From: Geodermatophilaceae bacterium URHA0031
GTDB lineage: Bacteria; Actinomycetota; Actinomycetes; Mycobacteriales; Geodermatophilaceae
Direction: 5' to 3'
DNA length: 64,000 nt
Assembly: GCA_000620205.1 (NCBI GenBank)
Contig: JHVP01000002.1
Span: 496,001 to 560,000, forward strand
The notes under the pieces are model-generated. The model worked only from the letters and a program-made list of their open reading frames with translations, ran no database searches and was not told the DNA's origin. The translations under genes and the position numbers were made by a program. Positions within the stretch are counted from its first letter, which is position 1, and each line of letters begins with the position of its first letter. Of the stretch, positions 52,210 to 59,711 are shown one piece after another.

Positions 52210-53058
52210 GTGACGGCTCTGCGGCGGGTGGCCCTCTGGACCGACGGCACGGCCCGGGCGGTCGGTCCCGACGAGCCGGTGGTGACCGCCTTCGACCAGG
52301 GCCTGGGCCGCGGCGACGGCGTCTTCGAGTCGGTGCTGGTCACCGGCCGCCGGACGCCGCACCTGGACGCCCACCTCGTCCGGTTGCGCCGCTCGGCCCA
52401 GCTGCTCGAGCTGCCGTACCCCGGCGAGGACGCGGTGCGGGCCCTGGTCGCGGCGACGACCGCGGACTGGCCGGCCGACGTCGACGGCGCCTGCCGGGTC
52501 TTCCTCACCCGCGGCCTCGGGGAGGGCGCACCGCCGACGCTGCTGGCCCTGCTCGCCGCCGTCCCCGCCGAGACGTTGCGCCAGCGCGAGACGGGCATCG
52601 CCGTGGTGACGTTGTCCCTCGGCGTCCCCGCGGACTTCCGGGCGTCCGCGCCGTGGCTGCTCGGTGGGGCGAAGACGCTGTCCTACGCGGTGAACATGGC
52701 CGCCCAGCGGCACGCGCACGCCGTCGGGGCCGACGACGTCGTGTTCACCTCGCTGGAGGGCCGGCTGCTCGAGGGCCCCACCTCGACCGTCGTGTGGGCC
52801 GCCGACGGCTGGCTGCACACCCCGCCGGTGGAGACCGGGATCCTCGCCGGCACGACCCAGGCCCGGCTGTTCGAGCGCGCCGAGGCCGACGGGTGGCCGA
52901 CCGCGGTCACTCCCGGCACGGTCGCCGACCTGCAGGACGCCGAGGCCGTCTGGCTGCTGTCCGGCATCCGCGGCGCGGCCCCGGTGACCCGGCTGGACGG
53001 CGAGCCCCGCGGCGATGCGGGCCTGTCCGCGCGGGTCCGCGAGCTGCTCGCCCAGTAG
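52210..53058 (+). CDS. Class IV aminotransferase (aminodeoxychorismate-lyase-like)
   Basis: 282-aa PLP enzyme of fold type IV. FDQGLGRGDGVFESVLV (about 31-47) and the PLP lysine in LGGAKTLSYAVNMAA (about 158) are clear; TSLEGRLLEGPTSTVV (about 185) binds the phosphate. Best match is PabC, which forms 4-aminobenzoate for folate, consistent with the folate-binding YgfZ encoded beside it; branched-chain or D-amino acid transamination is possible. Corresponds to Rv0812. GTG 52210 is seven bases after a CAGGGT box. Confidence 0.83.
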   Translation: MTALRRVALWTDGTARAVGPDEPVVTAFDQGLGRGDGVFESVLVTGRRTPHLDAHLVRLRRSAQLLELPYPGEDAVRALVAATTADWPADVDGACRVFLTRGLGEGAPPTLLALLAAVPAETLRQRETGIAVVTLSLGVPADFRASAPWLLGGAKTLSYAVNMAAQRHAHAVGADDVVFTSLEGRLLEGPTSTVVWAADGWLHTPPVETGILAGTTQARLFERAEADGWPTAVTPGTVADLQDAEAVWLLSGIRGAAPVTRLDGEPRGDAGLSARVRELLAQ

Positions 53059-53128
53059 GGTGGCAGCCGGTGCGCCGGGAAGTCTGGTCGGCAACTCCTG
53101 ACCCGACCCCGCACCCCGGAGCCGCCTC
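53059..53128 (+). promoter_or_regulatory. Possible structured leader of nhaA
   Basis: TAGGGT (53056-53061, sharing the upstream stop) could be a -10 box. The following 60 bases contain short nested complements: CCGG-TGCG-CCGG, GCCG with CGGC, and GGTC with GACC, suggesting a compact fold ahead of a cation/proton antiporter gene. No named riboswitch was recognised. Confidence 0.3.
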
Positions 53129-54436
53129 GTGACCACCCCTGCCCGTCTCCTCAGCCGCGGCTCCTGGACCGAGACCGCGCGCATCTCGGCGGTGCTCCGC
53201 AAGGAGACCGTCGGCGGGGCGCTCCTGCTGGCCGCCACGCTGCTCGCCCTGGTCTGGGCGAACTCCCCCTGGTCGGGCGCCTACGCGTCGCTGCGCGACC
53301 TCGAGGTCGGCCCGGAGTCGCTGCACCTGCACCTGAGCCTGGGCACCTGGGCGGCCGACGGGCTGCTCGCGATCTTCTTCTTCGTCGCCGGCCTGGAGCT
53401 CAAGCGCGAGTTCGTCGCCGGGGACCTGCGCGACCCCCGCAAGGCCGCGCTGCCGGTCGCGGCCGCGGTCGGCGGGATGGTGGTGCCGGCGCTGCTCTAC
53501 GCCGCGGTCGACCTCGGGGCCGGGGGCGACGCCCTGGCCGGCTGGGCCGTCCCCACGGCCACCGACATCGCGTTCGCCCTCGCCGTCCTGGCGGTGGTCA
53601 GCACCCACCTGCCGACCGCGCTGCGCACCTTCCTGCTCACCCTCGCCGTCGTCGACGACCTGCTGGCGATCACGATCATCGCGGTCTTCTACACCTCGGC
53701 GCTGTCGCTGACCCCGCTGCTGCTCGCGCTCGTGCCGCTCGCCCTCTTCACCGTGCTGGTGCAGCGGCGGATCCGCTGGTGGTGGCTGCTGCTGCCGCTG
53801 GCCGTCCTCACCTGGGGGCTGGTGCACGCCTCCGGTGTGCACGCCACGGTCGCCGGGGTGCTGCTCGGGTTCGCCGTCCCGGTCGTGCGCAGCGAGGCCG
53901 CCGGCGGCCCGGACGCCGGCCCCGGGATGGCCGAGCACTTCGAGCACCGGTTCCGGCCGCTCTCCGCCGGGTTCGCCGTCCCGGTGTTCGCGTTCTTCTC
54001 CGCCGGGGTCACCGTCGGCGGGCTCACCGGGCTGCGGACCTCGCTGACCGACAGCGTCGCGCTGGGCATCGTGGTCGCCCTGGTGGTGGGCAAGACCATC
54101 GGCATCTCCGCGGCGACGTGGCTGGTCTCCCGGTTCACCCGCGCGGAGCTGGACGAGGACCTGGGCTGGACGGACGTGCTGGGGCTGTCCCTGCTGGGGG
54201 GCATCGGGTTCACCGTCTCGCTGCTGATCGGCGAGCTGGCCTTCGGCGCGGGCAGCGAGCGGGACGAGCACGTCAAGGTCGGGGTGCTCCTGGGCACCGT
54301 CCTGGCCGCCCTGCTGGCCACCGTGGTGCTGCGACTGCGCAACCGGCGGTACCGGCGGATCGCCGAGGCCGAGCAGGTCGACAGCGACGCCGACGGGGTG
54401 CCGGACGTGTACCAGCATCCGTCCCGCGACACGTGA
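53129..54436 (+). CDS. nhaA: Na+/H+ antiporter NhaA
   Basis: 435-aa antiporter exchanging cytoplasmic sodium for protons. About twelve transmembrane helices; the ion-binding aspartate pair lies in [14 protein letters not shown] (about 175), with [13 protein letters not shown] before it and [15 protein letters not shown] (about 358) as the conserved late helix. The C terminus is a charged tail. GTG 53129 gives a typical amphipathic N terminus. Position-specific control by pH or sodium is likely but not visible except for a possible leader. Confidence 0.94.
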   Translation: MTTPARLLSRGSWTETARISAVLRKETVGGALLLAATLLALVWANSPWSGAYASLRDLEVGPESLHLHLSLGTWAADGLLAIFFFVAGLELKREFVAGDLRDPRKAALPVAAAVGGMVVPALLYAAVDLGAGGDALAGWAVPTATDIAFALAVLAVVSTHLPTALRTFLLTLAVVDDLLAITIIAVFYTSALSLTPLLLALVPLALFTVLVQRRIRWWWLLLPLAVLTWGLVHASGVHATVAGVLLGFAVPVVRSEAAGGPDAGPGMAEHFEHRFRPLSAGFAVPVFAFFSAGVTVGGLTGLRTSLTDSVALGIVVALVVGKTIGISAATWLVSRFTRAELDEDLGWTDVLGLSLLGGIGFTVSLLIGELAFGAGSERDEHVKVGVLLGTVLAALLATVVLRLRNRRYRRIAEAEQVDSDADGVPDVYQHPSRDT

Positions 54437-54446
54437 GGAATCCTCG

Positions 54447-54475
54447 TTGCCGACCTCTGGATCCCGTCGTACCGT
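54447..54475 (+). promoter_or_regulatory. Promoter of the post-nhaA short ORF
   Basis: TTGCCG (54447-54452), 17-base spacer, TACCGT (54470-54475). Predicted start of transcription near 54482, nine bases before an extended Shine-Dalgarno. Confidence 0.55.
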
Positions 54476-54507
54476 CGGGGTACACGAGAGAGGAGGTGGT
54501 CCCTGAA

Positions 54508-54546
54508 TTGAGTACTTTCAGGACACGTGAGGTGGCTGTCCGCTAG
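54508..54546 (+). CDS. Putative 12-aa leader peptide or short ORF
   Basis: TTG start, peptide MSTFRTREVAVR, TAG stop. AGGAGGTGGTCC (54491-54502) can pair with the whole 16S 3' tail (AGGAGGTGATCC complement, one G-U wobble), 5 to 11 bases before the TTG depending on register; an in-frame GTG at 54496 would give four extra residues (VVPE). Its codons AGT, ACT, AGG, ACA and CGT are rare in this genome, so the nucleotides rather than the peptide may be under constraint. I do not recognise a named leader. Confidence 0.42.
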   Translation: MSTFRTREVAVR

Positions 54547-54770
54547 CCGCCGTCCAGATGGGCCGCCCGTTCAGGCGCTGTGGAAGACCCACGGCAGCTG
54601 AGCGACGGCATCCCGCCCGTCCGTCGAACGGCGGCGAGCGAGAACCGGACAGTCACCCGACCCCCGGGCTGCCGACATTGTCCAGTCGGCCCGCGTGCAG
54701 CTCCCCACTACGGTGGGTACAGCGCCGCGGAGCAGCCCGGGGGTTGTCCGTGTCTGGGGGTGGTCGCGCC

Positions 54771-55496
54771 GTGCAGTTCGCCGGACGCTCCGTCGCCCTG
54801 GACACCTCCGCCGGCATCTGGCTGGCCGACTCCGCGCTGAACGCGAAGCCCGACACCGTCGCCGCGCTCGTCCCGGCGTCCTTCGAGGCCGTCGCCCGGG
54901 TGTTCCACCCCGCCGTCCGCTACGTCGGGGACGACGACGTCGAGGTCGCCTGGGCCTCCGTCGCCGCGGCCAACGGCACGACCACGCACCCGCTCATGCA
55001 GTGGGGCTCGGTGACCGGGTCGATGGAGTACTTCGAGAACGACGACCAGTCCCCGCTCTGGCACGGCGCGCCCGCGCGCGGCCACCTCCCCGCACCGGTC
55101 GCCGAGCGCCTGGTGCAGGTGCTGACCCGGTGGACGACGACCCCCGACGTCTGCTGGTTCGCCGTGGCCGAGGGCGGCGCGGTGATCACCGACCACCCCA
55201 CGCTCAGCCTGCCGCGCAGCGAGTACTGGCTGATCAACGGCCCGATCGGGCTCGCCGGGGCGAACATGGCCGCCGAGCCCTTCGAGCAGAGCGCGAACCT
55301 CTGGTGGCCCGCGGACCGGGCCTGGTGCGTGGCCACCGACGTCGACCTGGTGAGCAGCTACGTCGCGGGCAGCGCCGACTGCATCGCCGAGGTGCTGGCC
55401 CGCCCGGACCTCGAGGCCCTCCCCGCCGAGTTCACCCAGCGGGTCACCTGGGACGCCGACCAGGTCAACCCGCCCCCGGTCGACCCCCCCGACTGA
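54771..55496 (+). CDS. Hypothetical soluble protein
   Basis: 241-aa acidic, Trp-rich protein with no recognised domain. Segments worth noting: VALDTSAGIWLADSALN (about 7), VAWASVAAANGTTTHPLMQWGS (in part AWASVAAANG, about 55), DHPTLSLPRSEYWLINGPI (about 142) and NLWWPADRAWCVATDVDLVSSYVAGS in part as WWPADRAWCVATDVD (about 176), which look like a SUKH/Imm-type or SMI1-like pattern but too weakly to call. GTG 54771 or GTG 54750 may be the start. It has a palindrome across its stop. Confidence 0.6.
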   Translation: MQFAGRSVALDTSAGIWLADSALNAKPDTVAALVPASFEAVARVFHPAVRYVGDDDVEVAWASVAAANGTTTHPLMQWGSVTGSMEYFENDDQSPLWHGAPARGHLPAPVAERLVQVLTRWTTTPDVCWFAVAEGGAVITDHPTLSLPRSEYWLINGPIGLAGANMAAEPFEQSANLWWPADRAWCVATDVDLVSSYVAGSADCIAEVLARPDLEALPAEFTQRVTWDADQVNPPPVDPPD

Positions 55497-55523
55497 GGGC
55501 CATGTTGGCCAACATGGCCCTCA
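55494..55523. terminator. Perfect 30-bp palindrome from stop codon to stop codon
   Basis: The palindrome reads TGAGGGCCATGTTGG and its exact complement. Its first three bases are the stop of the plus-strand gene and its last three the stop of the converging DUF885 gene. A bidirectional terminator with nothing between the two genes but itself. Confidence 0.9.
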
Positions 55524-57227
55524 GAGCTGGGCGAGCTCGTCGGCCAGGTCGTCGAGACCGAGGCTGCCCTGCGACAACGCCGCCATGTGCCAGGCCTTGA
55601 GGTCGAAGTCCTCCCCGCGCGTCCGCCGCGCGGCCGCCCGGCCCTCCAGCCAGGCCCGCTCCCCCAGCTTGTAGCTGATCGCCTGCCCGGGCATGCCCAG
55701 GTAGCGCACCAGCTCGCTGTCCAGGAAGGCGGCGTCCCGGCCGCAGTTCTCCCCGAAGAAGGCCCGGGCCAGCTCCGGCGTCCACGGCTGCCCCCGGTGC
55801 GCGGCGACCGCGCCCTCGGCGTCGTCGGGGATCGGCAGCTCCAGGTGCATGCCGATGTCCACGACCACCCGGACGGCGCGCATCTGCTGGGCGTCCAGGT
55901 AGCCCAGCCGCGCGCCGGGGTCGGTCAGGAAGCCCAGCTCGTCCATCAGCCGCTCGGCGTAGAGCGCCCAGCCCTCCACGTTGGCACCCACCGACCCGAG
56001 CGAGGTCTGGTACGACGACAGGTCCTGCGAGACGTAGGCCCACTGCGCCAGCTGCAGGTGGTGGCCCGGGACGCCCTCGTGGTACCAGGTGGACACCAGG
56101 TCCCACAGCGGGAAGCGCTCCTGGCCGAGCGTCGGCAGCCAGGTCCGGCCCGGTCGGGAGAAGTCCTGCGCCGGGCGGGTGTAGTACGGCGCCGCCGCGC
56201 TGCCGGGCGGGGCGATCATCGCCTCGACGGTGCGGACCGGCCCGGCGATGTCGAAGTGCACGCCGTCCAGCGCCTCGATCGCCTCGTCCATCATCGCCTG
56301 CAGCCGCACGCGGATCGCCTCGACGCCCTCGACGGCCTCGCCGTGCTCCCTGAGCCACCGCATCGCCTCCATCGGGGTGGCGCCGGGCAGCACCTTCTCC
56401 GCCTCCGTGCGCTGCTCGGCCAGGATCCGCTGGTGCTCGGCCCAGCCCCAGGCGTAGGCGTCCTCCAGCCCGGTGCCGGCACCCAGGTCCGAGCCGTTCC
56501 AGGACCGGGCGAAGCGGGCGTAGCGGTCCCGGCCGACGGCGTCGGGCGTCCCCGCCGTCTGCGGCCCGTAGACGTCGCGCAGGAAGTCCCGGACCTCGGC
56601 GACCGCGGCATCGGCGGCAGCCGCCGCCTCGTCCAGCTCGGCCCGCAGCTCGGCCGGGCCGGCGGCGACCACGCCGGCGAAGTACGGGCCGGCCAGCCAC
56701 TCGTCGAGCTGACCGACGACGGTCTGCACCTGCCGCGGGGCGGCGAACAGCCCGCGCTCGGCGCCCGCGGTGAGCGTCTCCTGGTAGCCGCGGTAGGCGA
56801 CCGGCACGCGCGCCAGCCGCCGGCCCAGCACGGCCCAGTCCTCGACCGACCCGGTGGGCATCATCGAGAACACCTGGCGGATCGAGTGCACCGGGGAGAA
56901 CAGGATGGAGACCTGCCGCAGGTCCTCCCCCGCCTCGTGCAGCTCGAGGGCCGCGGTGAGCCGCTCGCGCAGCAGCCGGGCGCAGCGCCGCTCGACCGGG
57001 TCGTCGTCCAGCGAGGGGTCGGCGGCCAGCACCCGGTCCAGCCCGTCGAGCGTCCGGCGGAGCAGCTCGGCCTCCGCCTCGAGACCGGCCGGGCTGGTGT
57101 CGGGCAGCCGGTCGTCACCGGGACGGGTGCCCAGCGAGGTGCCGACGATCGGGTCCAGGTCGCAGACGGCGTCGACGTAGGCGTCGGCCACCTGGCGGGG
57201 GGTGCGGGGTCGTGCGGGAGCGCTCAC
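55521..57227 (-). CDS. DUF885 family protein (predicted zinc metallopeptidase)
   Basis: 568-aa protein of the DUF885 family, related to M3/M32-like gluzincin peptidases. The metal motif is WYHEGVPGHHLQLAQ (about 377-391, HExxxHH form) with a downstream Glu in NVEGWALYAERLM (about 418), the usual third ligand. No signal peptide, so cytosolic. Long helical arms precede the motif. GTG 57227 is five bases after the nitrobindin-like gene, suggesting an operon with it. Confidence 0.85.
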   Translation of the reverse strand: MSAPARPRTPRQVADAYVDAVCDLDPIVGTSLGTRPGDDRLPDTSPAGLEAEAELLRRTLDGLDRVLAADPSLDDDPVERRCARLLRERLTAALELHEAGEDLRQVSILFSPVHSIRQVFSMMPTGSVEDWAVLGRRLARVPVAYRGYQETLTAGAERGLFAAPRQVQTVVGQLDEWLAGPYFAGVVAAGPAELRAELDEAAAAADAAVAEVRDFLRDVYGPQTAGTPDAVGRDRYARFARSWNGSDLGAGTGLEDAYAWGWAEHQRILAEQRTEAEKVLPGATPMEAMRWLREHGEAVEGVEAIRVRLQAMMDEAIEALDGVHFDIAGPVRTVEAMIAPPGSAAAPYYTRPAQDFSRPGRTWLPTLGQERFPLWDLVSTWYHEGVPGHHLQLAQWAYVSQDLSSYQTSLGSVGANVEGWALYAERLMDELGFLTDPGARLGYLDAQQMRAVRVVVDIGMHLELPIPDDAEGAVAAHRGQPWTPELARAFFGENCGRDAAFLDSELVRYLGMPGQAISYKLGERAWLEGRAAARRTRGEDFDLKAWHMAALSQGSLGLDDLADELAQL

Positions 57228-57232
57228 GGAGG

Positions 57233-57805
57233 TCAGCGGATCCTCTCGAGTCGGGCGGACATGGTGGGTCGGAGCGGCTGGTCGCCGGCGGCCCGGTCGA
57301 TCGCGTAGAGCAACGCGCCCTCGACGATGCCGTAGAGCCGCTTGGCCCGGCTCGTGTCGGGGTGGTCGGGGGTGCGGGCCAGCACGTCGGTGTCGAGCTC
57401 CCAGCTGGTCGTCGTCCGGGCCGTGCCGACGTAGATCTCCACCAGCCCGGCCGGGGAGCTGACCAGCAGCTCCACCTCGTCCTCGCCCCGCGGGCGCAGG
57501 AAGCCGGACTCGCGCTGGTCGGGGCCGAGCACCCGGCCGTCGTCGGACAGCCGCCAGGTGCGCGACTCGTAGGCGAGGAAGTCCCGGCCGTCGTGCGCGA
57601 AGCGGACCCACTGGCCGAAGCGGTGGTCACCCTCCGTGCCCGCGGCCTGCCCCTCGCCGTGCCACTCGCCGAGCAGCGGGAGCACCGACAGCAGCTCGTG
57701 CGCGACCTCGGGCCCGTGGCGGACGTCGACCGTGTCGACCACTGGCAGCTCGGTGGGCCCGGCGACCGGCCCCGTGGGCAGCCCCGGCGGCACCGGCGCC
57801 GTCAT
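57233..57805 (-). CDS. Nitrobindin-like / FABP-family beta-barrel protein (DUF1794)
   Basis: 190-aa protein with a ten-stranded nitrobindin-type barrel. The family signature appears as LLGEWHGEGQAAGTEGDHRF (about 52-71), and SWELDTDVLARTPDHPDTSR resembles the heme-face loop; the proximal histidine would be in the C-terminal third (no clear HHxxxL here), so heme binding is uncertain. Matches Rv0813c in gene order. ATG 57805 overlaps the stop of a small upstream ORF (ATGA). Confidence 0.85.
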   Translation of the reverse strand: MTAPVPPGLPTGPVAGPTELPVVDTVDVRHGPEVAHELLSVLPLLGEWHGEGQAAGTEGDHRFGQWVRFAHDGRDFLAYESRTWRLSDDGRVLGPDQRESGFLRPRGEDEVELLVSSPAGLVEIYVGTARTTTSWELDTDVLARTPDHPDTSRAKRLYGIVEGALLYAIDRAAGDQPLRPTMSARLERIR

Positions 57806-57927
57806 CGGCCCTGCCCCGGGCGACCGGGGGCGACGTCGCGGCGCGCGAGCCGCCACGCCGAGGCGGCGAGCCCCCGTGCGGCCAGTGCGGTGAGGGTGAC
57901 CAGCACCCAGGCGGAGACCAGACCCAT
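57802..57927 (-). CDS. 41-aa single-pass membrane peptide upstream of the nitrobindin-like gene
   Basis: Starts MGLVSAWVLVTLTALAARG, i.e. a hydrophobic helix at about 4-18, then a basic tail (WRLARRDVAPGRPGQGR). Two facts make it credible: its stop overlaps the next start as ATGA, and a TACCGT -10 box (minus 57939-57934) ends six bases before its ATG, predicting a leaderless operon start here. No known family. Confidence 0.55.
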   Translation of the reverse strand: MGLVSAWVLVTLTALAARGLAASAWRLARRDVAPGRPGQGR

Positions 57928-57948
57928 GCCGTCACGGTATCCGCGCGG

Positions 57949-58881
57949 TCAGCGGTCGGCAGTCGCTGCCCCGGTGGTGGCCCGGACGACGTCGTCCCAG
58001 GGGGTCGGCGCGAGCCCGAGGACGTCGGTGGTCTCGGTCGAGTCGAGGACGAAGGGCTGGTCCCACTGGTGCCGGATGGCGACGATCTCGCGCATCTGCG
58101 GCTGGACCGTGCCGATCGCCCGCAGCACCGGCCAGGGGATCCCGCTCACCCGCGCCGGGTGCGCACCCAGCGCCGCGGCCAGGTCGGTGAGCGCCTGGCG
58201 CTGCGAGCGCGGCGGGGTGGTCGGCACCATCCAGGCCCGCCCCTCGGCGCGCGGGTCGGTGCCCAGCGCGACCAGGGTCGCGGCGACGTCGGGCACGTAG
58301 GACCAGCTGTGCGGGGCGTCCGGGTCGCCGACGACCCAGGCGCGCCGGCCCTTCTGCAGCGTCGCGAGCTGGCGCATGAGGTGGGACTGCCCCGGCGGGA
58401 CCGTGGGCCCGACGAAGTCCGCGGCCCGGGCCTCGGTGACCCGGACCCTCCCGGCCGCGCGGGCGGCCAGCGCGTCGGCCCACATCCCGGCGCGGAGCCG
58501 GCCCTTGACGTCGGTGGCGGCCAGCGGTGAGTCGGCGGTCATCGGACCGCTGGGGCGGCCGTAGCCGTACAGGTTCCCCATCACCACGAGCAGGGCGGCG
58601 CTGCGCTCCGCGGCGCCGAGCAGCGCGGCGGCGATCGGCGGCCAGTCCCGGGTCCACCGGTCGTAGGCCGGCGGGTTGACCGCGTTGTAGAGGACGTCCG
58701 CGCGGCCGACCGCCGTGGCGAGCGCTCCCGCGTCCGCCGCGTCGACCGCGGCGTGCCGGATCCGCTCCGTGCTCCGCCCGCCGCTGCGGGACAGCACCAG
58801 CACCTCGTGCCCGCGCTCGGCCAGCAGCTGCGCCGTCGCCGACCCCACCGGCCCCTTGCCCACCACCACGTGTCGCGCCAT
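57949..58881 (-). CDS. NAD(P)-dependent epimerase/reductase (extended SDR-like)
   Basis: 310-aa Rossmann protein: VVVGKGPVGSATAQLLA (about 5-21), LSRSGG after beta-2, NAVNPPAYDRW (about 65) and MGNLYGYGRPSGPM (about 100) where the catalytic Tyr is expected but without a normal YxxxK. Resembles dihydroflavonol-reductase-like oxidoreductases. ATG 58881 follows GAGGAG. Divergent from a TetR gene and probably under its control. Confidence 0.82.
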   Translation of the reverse strand: MARHVVVGKGPVGSATAQLLAERGHEVLVLSRSGGRSTERIRHAAVDAADAGALATAVGRADVLYNAVNPPAYDRWTRDWPPIAAALLGAAERSAALLVVMGNLYGYGRPSGPMTADSPLAATDVKGRLRAGMWADALAARAAGRVRVTEARAADFVGPTVPPGQSHLMRQLATLQKGRRAWVVGDPDAPHSWSYVPDVAATLVALGTDPRAEGRAWMVPTTPPRSQRQALTDLAAALGAHPARVSGIPWPVLRAIGTVQPQMREIVAIRHQWDQPFVLDSTETTDVLGLAPTPWDDVVRATTGAATADR

Positions 58882-58902
58882 GTCGAGCTCCTCGGTCTTC
58901 GG

Positions 58903-58967
58903 GAGAGCACTGCTCTCGGATATATGCAGCCTGCTCCCCTGCGCCGACCTCGTCAAGAGCACCGCTC
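58903..58967. promoter_or_regulatory. TetR-type operators between epimerase and tetR genes
   Basis: GAGAGCACTGCTCTC (58903-58917) is a perfect 15-base palindrome with central C. A second copy AGAGCACCGCTC (58956-58967) differs by one base from the corresponding part. An AT-rich GATATATG lies between them. Likely sites for the divergently encoded TetR protein. Confidence 0.6.
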
Positions 58968-59007
58968 GCGATTGCGCGCAGCGCTCTCGACCTGGCATCC
59001 TCGCGGG

Positions 59008-59688
59008 GTGCCCCCCACCACCGCGCGGGAGCGCGCCCGCGCCGAGCTGACCGCCGAGATCACCGACCTGGCCCGCGCCCAGCTGGCCACCGTCGGCGCG
59101 GCGGGGCTCTCGCTGCGCGCCGTCGCCCGCGAGCTGGGCATGGCGTCCTCGGCGATGTACCGCTACTTCCCGAGCCGCGACGACCTGCTGACCCGGCTGA
59201 TCATCGAGGGCTACGAGGCGCTGGGCGCCGCCGCCGAGCGGGCGGACGACCCGACCGCCCCCCCGCGGGAGCGCTGGCTGGCCGTCTGCCGGGCCGTCCG
59301 GGGGTGGGCGCGCGCCCACCCGCACGAGTACGCGCTGCTCTACGGGTCGCCGGTGCCCGGCTACTCCGCGCCACCGGACACCGTGCCGGCGGCGATGCGG
59401 GTGGGCGCAGCGCTGGGCCGGGTCCTCGGCGACGCTGCCCTGGACGGCCTGCTCCCGCCCGCCGACGGCACGTCCACCGGGCTGGTCACCGCGGCGGTGG
59501 CGCCGGTGCTGGGTGGCGACCACCCGGCCCTGGACGACCGGGTCCGGGCCCGCGGGCTGCTGGCCTGGAGCGGGGTGTTCGGCGTCGTCAGCTTCGAGGT
59601 GTTCGGGCACTTCACCGGCGCGGTCGCCGACGCCGACGCCTTCTTCGACGACGCGATGAGCGACCTGGCGGGCCTGGTCGGCCTGTAG
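59008..59688 (+). CDS. TetR-family transcriptional regulator
   Basis: 226-aa repressor: helix-turn-helix at about 12-58 (GLSLRAVARELGMASSAMYRYFPSRDDLL in parts AVARELGMASSAMYRYF), and a TetR_C-type ligand domain (about 80-215). Ligand unknown; controls the divergent reductase by inference from the shared operator region. GTG 59008 follows a CATCCT -10-like box by six bases. Confidence 0.88.
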   Translation: MPPTTARERARAELTAEITDLARAQLATVGAAGLSLRAVARELGMASSAMYRYFPSRDDLLTRLIIEGYEALGAAAERADDPTAPPRERWLAVCRAVRGWARAHPHEYALLYGSPVPGYSAPPDTVPAAMRVGAALGRVLGDAALDGLLPPADGTSTGLVTAAVAPVLGGDHPALDDRVRARGLLAWSGVFGVVSFEVFGHFTGAVADADAFFDDAMSDLAGLVGL

Positions 59689-59711
59689 CCCGCACCCGGG
59701 TCAGGCCCGGA

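Larger units (their letters stand above)
54437..54770 (+). other. 334-base region with promoter, extended Shine-Dalgarno and short ORF
   Basis: Downstream of nhaA. A good promoter (54447-54475) is followed by AGGAGGTGGTCC and a 13-codon short ORF of unusually low GC, then about 220 bases with GC-rich inverted stretches and no other frame of note. The region appears to be a separate transcript or a leader for the gene at 54771. Confidence 0.5.

Noticed and set aside
58919-58956. Promoter TTGACG plus TATATC for the epimerase gene
   Set aside because: Both boxes look good on the minus strand but are 26 bases apart, too far for a normal sigma-70 promoter.
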